A stretch of DNA of 64,000 bases from positions 2,086,001 through 2,150,000 of the forward strand of contig NZ_OY775906.1 of the NCBI RefSeq assembly GCF_963675065.1, written 5' to 3'. Source of the stretch: an uncultured Draconibacterium sp. GTDB lineage: Bacteria > Bacteroidota > Bacteroidia > Bacteroidales > Prolixibacteraceae. A program made the position numbers and the translations under genes. Each line of letters begins with the position of its first letter. The first letter of the stretch is position 1. Under the pieces are notes generated by a model. The model worked only from the letters and a program-made list of their open reading frames with translations, ran no database searches and was not told the DNA's origin. Of the stretch, positions 1 through 8,505 are shown one piece after another.

Positions 1-145
1 AACCACCATACTGAAAACCAAGGTCGGTATCGAAAGTTACGGCCGGTAATGCCCCAAAATTCCAACCTTGTTTGGTTACACTTTCCTGCGCTCCCGACAA
101 TAAATAAACGGTTAAGAATGCGCATAAAAATAGAAAACGTTTCAT
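1..145 (-). CDS. Outer-membrane protein, N-terminal fragment (cut by window edge)
   Basis: Only the first 48 codons lie in the window, on the minus strand from the ATG at 145. They encode a lysine/arginine-containing n-region, a hydrophobic stretch (FLFLCAFLTVYLLSG) and a likely cleavage site before AQES, so the product is exported. The mature start, with a WNFGALPAVTFDTDLGFQ-like segment, resembles the first residues of Bacteroidota BamA/TamA-type or other beta-barrel surface proteins. That family call is recollection from a short segment and is tentative; the signal peptide is clear. Confidence 0.5.
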   Translation of the reverse strand, partial: MKRFLFLCAFLTVYLLSGAQESVTKQGWNFGALPAVTFDTDLGFQYGG

Positions 146-425
146 GTTAATTGATTTTAGTTAAACTAAGAAAGTTATGCATATAAAGACATATTTTATC
201 TGGTACCCAATGCGAAGTCGAATATAAGTAAAATTGGAATGATTTTATAATCACCTTCGCTTTCTGATCGTTCTTCTTGTCTTTTGCCATAATTTTATTT
301 TCTTTTACATGTCTTTAGTAATTTTTTAAAAACTAATTTACAAATCGGAACTAAAATGAAACGAGTACCGAGTTATCGGGACGAGTTCCATACTATACAT
401 AAAAAAGAACAACAATTTTAATAGT

Positions 426-1910
426 ATGAAAACAAACCGCAGAGATTTTTTTAAAGTAACCGGTGCAGTTGGAGCAGGAATTGCAGCCGGAGGACTAACA
501 TCATGCAGTCAGCCACAAGCAGAGCAATCCGCTATGCAATTCATAAAAGATGCAGCCGTAAACAATAATCCGCAACAGTTTAATATGTGTGGTTATGCCG
601 CACCGAAACTCGATAAAGTTCGGGTTGGTTTTGTAGGTATTGGCGACCGCGGATCGGGTGCAGTGCAACGAATGACTTTTATTGATGGCGTTGAAATTGT
701 AGCCTTGTGCGATATCCGCCAGGCAGCAGTTGACGGTGCTCAGAAAATTCTTAGCGATGCCGGCCTACCAAAAGCAAAAGAATTTGTTGGCGACGAACAC
801 GAATTTAAAAAACTTTGTGACAGTGGTCTTTGCGATCTGGTATACACCGCCACACCTTGGGAATGGCACGTGCCTGTTGGATTGGCAGCCATGGAAGGTG
901 GTGCACATGCGGCACTTGAGGTTTCGGCAGCCAAAACCATGGACGAATGCTGGCAAATGGTAGAAACTTCAGAACGGACAAAAAAACATTGTGTAATTCT
1001 TGAGAACTGTTGTTACGACTTTTTTGAATTACTCACACTAAACATGGTTCGTCAGGGGGTTTTTGGCGATTTAATTCATGGCGAAGGAGCTTATATCCAC
1101 AACCTTGATTACTGGCATTTTAATAAGCCACAAGATGAAAAAATGACTGATGGCGCCTACACCAAAATGTGGCGTTTGCACGAAAATCAGCGTCAGGCGA
1201 ATGTTTATCCAACACACGGACTGGGACCGATTTGCCAGGCAATGAATATCAATCGTGGAGATAAAATGGATTATCTGACTGCAATGATCTCTGACGACTT
1301 TTCGCTGAAAAACCGCATTGAAGAAAAAGCCAAAGAAGATCCGTTCTTTGAAAAGTTTGTGGGCATGGATATGCGCGGCAACATGGATATGCAAATGATA
1401 CGCACCAACAAAGGCCGCACAATTCTTATTCAACACGATATTTCTTCACCGCGCCCCTACTCACGTATTCATATGCTAAGTGGTACAAAATGTTTTGCAC
1501 AAAAATGGCCACTTCAACACATTGCTTTTGGGCACGAAGTAGTTGACGAAACAGGAATGGAAGAACTGCGTGAAAAATATGAACCGGAAATTGTAAAACG
1601 GGTTGGAGAAATGGCCAAACAAGTTGGTGGTCATGGTGGTATGGATTTTATTATGGACTGGCGCCTGATTGATTGTTTGCGCAACGGACTTCCGGTTGAT
1701 ATGGATGTTTATGATGCAGCAGCATGGAGCTCAATAACTCCGTTAAGTGAATGGTCCATCGCCAACGGATCGGCACCTATTGAAGTGCCTGATTTTACAC
1801 GCGGTGCCTGGAAAACCAATAAACCTGTAGAACTTAATTTGGCTGGAGGCGGAACTACCAAAGTCAGAAACCTGACGAATGCCAACGCTGAAGGACAACT
1901 TGATATTTAA
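426..1910 (+). CDS. GH109-like Gfo/Idh/MocA family protein, Tat-exported lipoprotein
   Basis: 494 residues. The N-terminus has a twin-arginine motif (NRRDFFK, residues 4-10) followed by a lipobox (LTSC, Cys27), so it is probably exported folded by Tat and lipid-anchored. A Rossmann motif with glycines 71, 73 and 76 binds NAD(P). The segment YPTHGLGP followed by NINRGD, and NMVRQGVFGDLIHGE, match what I know of glycoside hydrolase family 109, which uses bound NAD+ to hydrolyse alpha-N-acetylgalactosaminides or related sugars. The EKP-like motif of plain dehydrogenases reads EVSAAKT here. It faces the susC/susD pair across a terminator region, which suggests a shared role in amino-sugar glycan use. 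The exact substrate cannot be read from sequence; a plain oxidoreductase is the alternative. Confidence 0.85.
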   Translation: MKTNRRDFFKVTGAVGAGIAAGGLTSCSQPQAEQSAMQFIKDAAVNNNPQQFNMCGYAAPKLDKVRVGFVGIGDRGSGAVQRMTFIDGVEIVALCDIRQAAVDGAQKILSDAGLPKAKEFVGDEHEFKKLCDSGLCDLVYTATPWEWHVPVGLAAMEGGAHAALEVSAAKTMDECWQMVETSERTKKHCVILENCCYDFFELLTLNMVRQGVFGDLIHGEGAYIHNLDYWHFNKPQDEKMTDGAYTKMWRLHENQRQANVYPTHGLGPICQAMNINRGDKMDYLTAMISDDFSLKNRIEEKAKEDPFFEKFVGMDMRGNMDMQMIRTNKGRTILIQHDISSPRPYSRIHMLSGTKCFAQKWPLQHIAFGHEVVDETGMEELREKYEPEIVKRVGEMAKQVGGHGGMDFIMDWRLIDCLRNGLPVDMDVYDAAAWSSITPLSEWSIANGSAPIEVPDFTRGAWKTNKPVELNLAGGGTTKVRNLTNANAEGQLDI

Positions 1911-1932
1911 AACAAGAAACCACAATAAATTT

Positions 1933-1963
1933 GAAAGGGCAGTAATTACTGCCCTTTCTTTTT
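1933..1963 (+). terminator. Rho-independent terminator after the GH109-like gene
   Basis: A perfect 13-bp inverted repeat (GAAAGGGCAGTAA with TTACTGCCCTTTC, no spacer) is followed by a T tract, 22 bases after the stop codon. It can fold on either strand, but the T run favours the plus strand. Confidence 0.85.
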
Positions 1964-2044
1964 ACTCACTCTATTACCCTGAGTAATAGAACTAAATGTT
2001 TTCCGTTGTTGTTTTATTGTTTCCTGCAATTTTCGTTCCAATTG

Positions 2045-2074
2045 AAAAACCGCCGATCTATTCACCGGCGGTTT
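2045..2074 (-). terminator. Distal hairpin of a tandem terminator pair
   Basis: AAACCGCCG (2047-2055) pairs with CGGCGGTTT (2066-2074) around a 10-base loop, with a short T run on the minus strand. It shares its core with the hairpin at 2162-2196 and may be a back-up terminator for the susCD transcript. Confidence 0.6.
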
Positions 2075-2161
2075 ACTAATCAAACGCTTTATCTATGATA
2101 AAAAACTAACCTTTGTTTTATTCCAGACAACCAGCGACAGAAATACCCTTAATCGTTTAAC

Positions 2162-2196
2162 AAAAAAACCGCCGTTCAAATAATGAACGGCGGTTT
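2162..2196 (-). terminator. Rho-independent terminator of the susCD operon
   Basis: AAACCGCCGTTCA (2166-2178) pairs perfectly with TGAACGGCGGTTT (2184-2196) around a 5-base loop. Read on the minus strand it is followed by a run of seven T. It lies 39 bases past the end of susD. Confidence 0.85.
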
Positions 2197-2234
2197 AACC
2201 TAACCAAACTAATTAATCGGTTAAAACAGTTTCG

Positions 2235-3929
2235 TTACTGTTTTGCCCACCATAATTTTGTGTCTTGTACATCAGCTCCCTGAATGGCAACTGCTGCATT
2301 ATAGTTTTCGCCATTGGTATTAATAACTCCATTACCATAGCGCATGCGCTCTGGGTAATTTCCGTTAATATCACCAAGACCAAATATATCTCCATCCTCC
2401 ACACCGGCTGCAAGCTCGACAGGATATCCCATATCACGAACGATTGCCCATGCTTCAAAGCCATCAGTAAATGCTGCAATCCAGCGTTGCGATGCAATTT
2501 TCTCCAGCTTTTCCTCGTCGGTACCAGTTAACATCGCCATATCTTCGTTAGCTAAGTAAGTATCGATATCGGCGTCGCTGACACCCCATAATTTCATGGC
2601 CTGACGAATACCTTCCTGGTATAAGTCCTGAGCACTTCCTGCACCCATTCCCATTACCGCAGCCTCAGCTTGCAAGAAATATGATTCTGCTGATGACATG
2701 ATCAGCTCTGCACGAATTTCGCCGTTATTCTTTTTGTTGATTACCACCTCTGCCGGTTTAGAGAAGAAGTTGTAACGAGCGAAAGAATTCATTTTTCCAT
2801 TTAAGCGGGTTGGCTGACCAACATAATACATATTTTCAGGCATGGTTACCTCAATGCTTCCATCTTCAAGAACATTTGTTGTGTATTCAACGCCAGCTTC
2901 GTCAAGAACAGCAAAAATAAAATCAACGCGCTTTTGAAAGTTCTCCACTTCAGATCCTTCAGTTGGTTTCTCAAGCGTTTGTGTACCACCAACTGCAGGC
3001 TGCGCATAAACAGCTAAACGAGGATCATTGTTATCACGCAACAGGTCGATCATGGTCTTACTCATTGTCCAGTCTGAACCGGCACCAAAGTTATACCAAA
3101 CATCACCGTAGCAAGCACTACCCCACTGCGAAATTTCTTCGTCCTTCTCCATTAAAATATTGTCGTTCTCGCCATCAAGCAGGTCGGAGTTCAATGCTGA
3201 AGAAATAGCACTTTCTGCGAAACCGGCACCTGCTGCACCATAAGCACGCATACCAATACGAAGCTTTAAGGTATTAGCCAAACGTTTCCACTGCTGGAGA
3301 TCTCCACCACAGTAAATATCGTTGTCGGCTACATCATCAACCGCAACACCGGTTGAAGTTGCATCACCAATTGTAGCAATAGCTTCATCCAGTTCGGCAA
3401 TAATTCCTTCGTAAATCACACTTTGCTCATCAAATTTAGGAAGTACAATATCAGGATTTGTTGCCTCGCTGTATGGTACCATTCCGAAAACATCGGTAAA
3501 CATTTGAAAATACAGACCTTTAATGATCTGACCGATAGCATACATCTTTTCATTTTCGAATTCGCCACCGGTTGCGGTAAGGCGCATAAAGTTATCCAAA
3601 TCACCAATGTAAGACGATAACCAATCCCATGCAGCATCGGTATAACCACTACTATATGCATATCCTAGCTCATCCGACCACCAGCTGCTGCTGTGTCCGA
3701 AACATACCTGACCTGAATAACGGTCGGCATGAATTAAATGTGCACGCCAATACGGAAAACGATCGGGTGCATATAATTTATACTGAGGAGTCGTTAAAAA
3801 GTATTTCGCACTCACCTCATCAACCGTAAATGAATCCGGTTTTGTATTGATTTCGTTGAAATCATCGGTACAATTGCTCAGCAAAAATACCGCTCCTAAC
3901 ACTACGAATATTTTTAATATATTTTTCAT
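2235..3929 (-). CDS. SusD/RagB family nutrient-binding outer-membrane lipoprotein
   Basis: 564 residues with a signal peptide ending in a lipobox (LLSNC, Cys20), so it is a surface-exposed lipoprotein. The N-terminus (NCTDDFNEINTKPDS) and the helical TPR-like body with DVFGMVPYSEA and QRWIAAFTDGFEAWAIVRDMGYP are typical of the SusD-like_2 branch of the family. SusD proteins form the lid over the SusC pore and capture oligosaccharides, or in this branch sometimes peptides or other ligands. The gene starts 13 bases after susC, the standard arrangement, and two hairpins follow it. The substrate is unknown; the nearby GH109-like enzyme hints at amino sugars, which is inference. Confidence 0.95.
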   Translation of the reverse strand: MKNILKIFVVLGAVFLLSNCTDDFNEINTKPDSFTVDEVSAKYFLTTPQYKLYAPDRFPYWRAHLIHADRYSGQVCFGHSSSWWSDELGYAYSSGYTDAAWDWLSSYIGDLDNFMRLTATGGEFENEKMYAIGQIIKGLYFQMFTDVFGMVPYSEATNPDIVLPKFDEQSVIYEGIIAELDEAIATIGDATSTGVAVDDVADNDIYCGGDLQQWKRLANTLKLRIGMRAYGAAGAGFAESAISSALNSDLLDGENDNILMEKDEEISQWGSACYGDVWYNFGAGSDWTMSKTMIDLLRDNNDPRLAVYAQPAVGGTQTLEKPTEGSEVENFQKRVDFIFAVLDEAGVEYTTNVLEDGSIEVTMPENMYYVGQPTRLNGKMNSFARYNFFSKPAEVVINKKNNGEIRAELIMSSAESYFLQAEAAVMGMGAGSAQDLYQEGIRQAMKLWGVSDADIDTYLANEDMAMLTGTDEEKLEKIASQRWIAAFTDGFEAWAIVRDMGYPVELAAGVEDGDIFGLGDINGNYPERMRYGNGVINTNGENYNAAVAIQGADVQDTKLWWAKQ

Positions 3930-3942
3930 TTTGCTGGCCTCC

Positions 3943-6900
3943 TTAAAATTTAATGTTTACGTTAAATCCGATACTTCTTGCAGTGGGTAAGTTGTATGAC
4001 AAAATACCCTGTCCGTTGTTACCTGTTCCCAGGCTTGATTCCGGATCAACATGTGGAATGTCCTTATAAATAAAGAACAAGTTACGTCCAACCAAACCTA
4101 CAGTAGCACCCTGAATAAAGGTATTTCCGATTAACGACTGTGGCACTTTGTACGACAGTACCAATTCGCGTAAACGAACGTTGGTTTGATCGAATAAATA
4201 TTCTGAAGCAATTCCTGAAACCGACGACCAGTAATCCTGTGCGCTAATTTCAGTAGTGTTTTGTGTATAAGAACCATCGTCTTGAAGTACTACTCCGTCA
4301 ACAAGAATACCTTCTTCACGATATTGAAGCGTTTCTTCTACCACACCACTGCTAACCAGTGCTGCATTGGTTTGCGAGTAAATTTTGCCACCAACGCGTG
4401 CATCAATCAGGAAGCGTAATGAAACATCCTTATAAGTGAATGTATTGGTAAAACCGGCAGTCCAGTCGGGTTGCGAGTTACCCAGATAAACTTTATCAGT
4501 TGAAGCCTGCGGACGACCATTGGCATCTACCACAATCTGTCCGGCGTCATTAGTTCTCCAGGTTGTTCCATACAAATCACCATAACCTCCACCAACTGTT
4601 GCCTGTAAACGGATGTTTCCTGAGTTTGACTCATTAAAAACATAGCTATCCAGATCTTCAGTAAGCTCAACCAGTTCGTTATTGTTTTTAGCAAAGTTGA
4701 AACTTGTTTCCCAGCTTAAATCACCTGTTTTTACAGGTATACCTCCTACCAATAATTCAACACCTTTATTGCTTGTTTCACCAATGTTTTCAAGGAAGTA
4801 AGAATAACCTGTTGAAGAAGGAACCGGCACATTAAAAATCTGGTCGGTAGTTTTTATATTATACCAAGAGAAATCGAAGAATAAACGATTATTCAACATG
4901 CTTGCTTCCATACCAATTTCGAACGAAGCAATATTCTCAGGTAATAACTCTTCATTTGGTTTTGTAGAAGGACGCGACAACTGAGTTAATCCCAGGTAAC
5001 CATCGTTTGCCAGGTTATAATAAGGATTCAACTGATAAGGACTTGTATCATTACCTACATTTGCCCAGCTCGAACGTACTTTCAGTAAATTAAATATCTC
5101 TTGATCAGGATCGATAAAATCATTCAGCAATAATGAACCTGTTACCGATGGATAGAAATAAGAGCGATTGTTTTCAGGTAATGTCGACGACCAGTCGTTA
5201 CGCCCCGTAACATCCAAATAAGCAAAGTCGCGATATGATACCGATGCCTGGAAGTACAATGAGTTAACCTCTTTCTCCCTTAACGGAGTATAGCTTGGTG
5301 TTTGAGTTACCGCATTAGCAACTGTTGCACGACTTGGAATTTTGAAATCTTCACCATAAATGCTTTGATATTCGTATGTACGATACGAGTGGTTACCACC
5401 GGCATTTACCGACAGATTGAAGTCAGGTGTAAGATCTTTGTTAAACATCAGCAGGAAGTCGGCATTTGTTTCCGTTACCCGTGTATTGCTGAATGTTAAA
5501 CGACCACTTGTATAAAAATGGTGACCTGGCTGATTAACAGATTCTGATTTCATGATCGTTACATCGGTACCCACTCTTGCAAAAGCCGATAACCATGGAG
5601 CAATCTCATAATTCAATTTACCAAATCCGAGAACACGCTCTCTTCTGTCATTTCTCATATCGTTATACAGCATCCAGTATGGATTGGCTCCCAATGCACC
5701 GTATGAGATTGAGTTCAACGACTCTTCAGGATTTTGATAGGTTTTCAGATCTTCAATATCAACGTTACGAGGCATATCGTATACATAAGCCAAAATACCT
5801 TCCGATCCCTGGTTTGCTGCATTGTTAAGTTCTTGCCAGAAGTAAGTTGCCTTAGCATCAAGCGTTAATTTATCATTTAAATCAACTACTCCGCGCAGGT
5901 TAAAGTTGTGGCTTCTTAAATCCGAATTCGGGATCATCGACTCCGTTTTGTTATTGGTGTAAGAGAAACGAATTGAATGACTCTCGCCGGCACCGGAAAT
6001 TGCAATCGAATTAATGTATTTAGCACCTGTCTGGAAGAAATCTTCAACATTATTTGGCATCGCCGAATAAGGTCTTTCTTCGCCGGTATAATACATCTGG
6101 CTGCTTCCGTCAAGTCGTTGTCCCCACGAACCTGTTGAATTTTTTAAATCTTCAACATTACCGGGTACGTTACCCTGGCTACCCTGACCATACTCGTTCT
6201 GATAGTCGGGAAGTAACATTGGGTTGTCGAAGGTAATGTTCGAGTTTACAGAGATTCCCAAACCTTTACCTTTTGTACCCTTTTTAGTAGTAATTAAAAG
6301 TACACCGTTACCTGCACGCGAACCATATAATGCTGCCGCGTTTGGTCCCTTCAGAACCGAGATAGACTCAATGTCGTCAGGATTGATATCGGTAATACCA
6401 CCACCTGTTACTGTACTATTATAAACGCTACCACCACTGTTCGATCCGGTTGCATCGATAGGTACACCATCAACAACAATTAATGGCTGGTTGTTACCTG
6501 TAATCGAGTTGTTACCCCTGATGATTACACGCGAACCACTACCCGGGCTACCTGAACCTTGAGTTACAACAACACCGGCTACTTTTCCCACTAAAGAGTT
6601 TGCAGGGTTATGGTCTTTAACAACAGAAATGTCGTCGCCACCAACTTCGGTTACTGCATAACCCAACGATTTCTTTTCTTTGGAAATACCCAAAGCTGTC
6701 ACAACAACTTCTTCTAAACCAATTTGGCTTTCGGCCATTGTTACATCAATTGTTGAGCGGCCGTTAACCTCTTCGGTAACGGTTTGCATTCCCACAAAAG
6801 AAAAAACGATTGATGCATCATCGGCAACTGAAATGGTATACACACCGTCTATATCGGTAATGGTACCATTTGATGTTCCCGATTCAACTACAGATACTCC

Positions 6901-7011
6901 GGGAATCCCGAGGCCATCTTCTCCGGTAACGGTTCCTGTCACCGTTTGCTGCGCGTAAGCACTACCTAGTAATGCAAAGCACATTCCTAAAATCAAAAAA
7001 ATCTTTCGCAT
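3943..7011 (-). CDS. SusC/RagA family TonB-linked outer-membrane transporter
   Basis: 1022 residues. Order of parts: signal peptide (1 to about 21, ending AYAQ), a carboxypeptidase-D-like regulatory domain (about 22-100, with TVTGEDGLGIPGVSV and GTITDIDGVYTI), the SusC signature LEEVVVTALGISKEKKSLGYA, the plug domain and a 22-strand-type beta-barrel ending in a terminal phenylalanine. It imports ligand delivered by its SusD partner, using energy from TonB-ExbBD. Length is usual for the family. It follows the ROK regulator by 44 bases and precedes susD by 13, so the three may be one transcript. No N-terminal STN domain is present, so it is not a FecA-type signalling transducer. Confidence 0.97.
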   Translation of the reverse strand: MRKIFLILGMCFALLGSAYAQQTVTGTVTGEDGLGIPGVSVVESGTSNGTITDIDGVYTISVADDASIVFSFVGMQTVTEEVNGRSTIDVTMAESQIGLEEVVVTALGISKEKKSLGYAVTEVGGDDISVVKDHNPANSLVGKVAGVVVTQGSGSPGSGSRVIIRGNNSITGNNQPLIVVDGVPIDATGSNSGGSVYNSTVTGGGITDINPDDIESISVLKGPNAAALYGSRAGNGVLLITTKKGTKGKGLGISVNSNITFDNPMLLPDYQNEYGQGSQGNVPGNVEDLKNSTGSWGQRLDGSSQMYYTGEERPYSAMPNNVEDFFQTGAKYINSIAISGAGESHSIRFSYTNNKTESMIPNSDLRSHNFNLRGVVDLNDKLTLDAKATYFWQELNNAANQGSEGILAYVYDMPRNVDIEDLKTYQNPEESLNSISYGALGANPYWMLYNDMRNDRRERVLGFGKLNYEIAPWLSAFARVGTDVTIMKSESVNQPGHHFYTSGRLTFSNTRVTETNADFLLMFNKDLTPDFNLSVNAGGNHSYRTYEYQSIYGEDFKIPSRATVANAVTQTPSYTPLREKEVNSLYFQASVSYRDFAYLDVTGRNDWSSTLPENNRSYFYPSVTGSLLLNDFIDPDQEIFNLLKVRSSWANVGNDTSPYQLNPYYNLANDGYLGLTQLSRPSTKPNEELLPENIASFEIGMEASMLNNRLFFDFSWYNIKTTDQIFNVPVPSSTGYSYFLENIGETSNKGVELLVGGIPVKTGDLSWETSFNFAKNNNELVELTEDLDSYVFNESNSGNIRLQATVGGGYGDLYGTTWRTNDAGQIVVDANGRPQASTDKVYLGNSQPDWTAGFTNTFTYKDVSLRFLIDARVGGKIYSQTNAALVSSGVVEETLQYREEGILVDGVVLQDDGSYTQNTTEISAQDYWSSVSGIASEYLFDQTNVRLRELVLSYKVPQSLIGNTFIQGATVGLVGRNLFFIYKDIPHVDPESSLGTGNNGQGILSYNLPTARSIGFNVNIKF

Positions 7012-7055
7012 AGATTTTGAATTTTAAATGAACTAGAAATAGATTAATACTTAGA

Positions 7056-8282
7056 TTATTTATACATATCGCTGAATAATTTTTGAAAAAGTTTTGCTGT
7101 AATTCCCAATAATCCGGATTGTTCCCAGTTATTGGAAATAACAATTTCAATGTTGCCAGATATTTGCTCCAAACAGTGCTGATTAATTGCTTGCTGAATA
7201 GGTGTAAGAATGTATTGGTTGGCACGCGATACAATTCCTCCTATAACAATTATGTCAGGATTTAATAACTGAATGGTATTTGATAATGCTTTTCCCAAAG
7301 CCTGACCAATTTCGCTTAAAAGTTTTATGGCCAATTCGTCGCCCAGCTTTGCTGCATCGATTACATCTTCGGGTTGCAGTTCTTCTATTTTATGTTGAAA
7401 TCTGTTGGTTAGTTGCGATATCTTTCCCTTTTCGATGGCATCTTTAGCGCGTTTAATAAGCACACTTGCCGAAACCACTGTTTCTAAACATCCTCGTTTT
7501 CCGCACACACACAAATCGCCGTTTTCTTCGTACTTGGAGTGCGAAAGCTCCCCCGCAAAACCGGTTGAGCCATTATACAATTTACCTCCAAGAATAAGTC
7601 CGATGCCCAACCCCCAGTTCCAGTTTATAATAACGGCATCGTTATGGTCTTTTGCGGCGCCAAAAATAAATTCGCCGTAAGCCTCCATTCGTGCATCGTT
7701 ATTGATGTACACCATCTTGCCGAATTTCATACTTAAGCGTTCAACAACATTTCTGTACGCCTCCTTTTTTATGGTGTAGTTTATTCCGTTAATCGAATCA
7801 ACCAAGCCGGGCATTGCTGTTCCTACTGCAAATACAGAGCTGTAATCAATGTTATTCACCTCCAGAATATGGCGGGCTTCGGCATACAGTTTATCTACCA
7901 GGTTATCATCATCAATTGAAGTTTCTAAAACGGTAATTGGTGCAACCAGCTCGTTATGCGAATTATAAACACCTATTTTTCCTTTAAACCGTCCTAACTC
8001 GCACGAAATAACAAAAATGCTATCGCTCTTTAGCCCAAATAAAGTTGGTCGTCGTCCACCTTTCGATTCGCCGCTTCCACGCACCTCTACCAGTTTACTC
8101 TCTCCAAGATCTTTTAATAAAGAAATGGCCGTGGGTAAACTTACTCCTATTTCTTTGGAAAGAAAGGTTGCTGAAAGTGTGTCGTTTTGATATAAAAGAC
8201 TTAGAATCTTCTTTTTCCGACGATAATTTTTTAAGGCATTGCCGGTAAGTTTCTTTCCTTTTATATTTTCAAGAAGGATCAT
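7056..8282 (-). CDS. ROK family transcriptional regulator (NagC/XylR type)
   Basis: 408 residues. The N-terminal 80 residues form a winged helix-turn-helix (NDTLSATFLSKEIGVSLPTAISLLKDL region), followed by a two-lobed ROK sugar-kinase-like fold. The ROK zinc motif CVCGKRGC is at about residues 258-265, with GLGIGLILGG and GFAGELSH upstream and PDIIVIGG near the C-terminus. Family members repress sugar-uptake genes and release DNA on binding a sugar such as GlcNAc-6-P or xylose. It sits directly upstream of susC on the same strand, 44 bases away, so control of the susCD pair is the simplest reading; the sugar is not known. The HTH argues against a plain glucokinase. Confidence 0.93.
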   Translation of the reverse strand: MILLENIKGKKLTGNALKNYRRKKKILSLLYQNDTLSATFLSKEIGVSLPTAISLLKDLGESKLVEVRGSGESKGGRRPTLFGLKSDSIFVISCELGRFKGKIGVYNSHNELVAPITVLETSIDDDNLVDKLYAEARHILEVNNIDYSSVFAVGTAMPGLVDSINGINYTIKKEAYRNVVERLSMKFGKMVYINNDARMEAYGEFIFGAAKDHNDAVIINWNWGLGIGLILGGKLYNGSTGFAGELSHSKYEENGDLCVCGKRGCLETVVSASVLIKRAKDAIEKGKISQLTNRFQHKIEELQPEDVIDAAKLGDELAIKLLSEIGQALGKALSNTIQLLNPDIIVIGGIVSRANQYILTPIQQAINQHCLEQISGNIEIVISNNWEQSGLLGITAKLFQKLFSDMYK

Positions 8283-8505
8283 TTTTAGATAGTATCGTTA
8301 ATTAATGTTAATGCAATTTAAAGAAATTTTTAAATCAAAAGCAAATGTTTGTTAATTTTTTTAGTAAGTCAGCAATAATTATATAAATCTTTTCATCCCA
8401 AGCTTCAATAAATAAAGTATTCAAGTATTTTTCACAATAAGATGTCGTGAATATCGACCTTCACAAACTCTGTTTAACGTAAATTAACAGTATCATTTAA
8501 AACCT

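Larger units (their letters stand above)
1964..2234. other. Intergenic region between convergent genes
   Basis: This stretch between the GH109-like gene and susD holds no credible open reading frame. It contains two separate hairpins with the same CCGCCG/CGGCGG core, each followed on the minus strand by a T run (listed separately). The rest is AT-rich DNA in which I see nothing recognisable. Confidence 0.7.
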
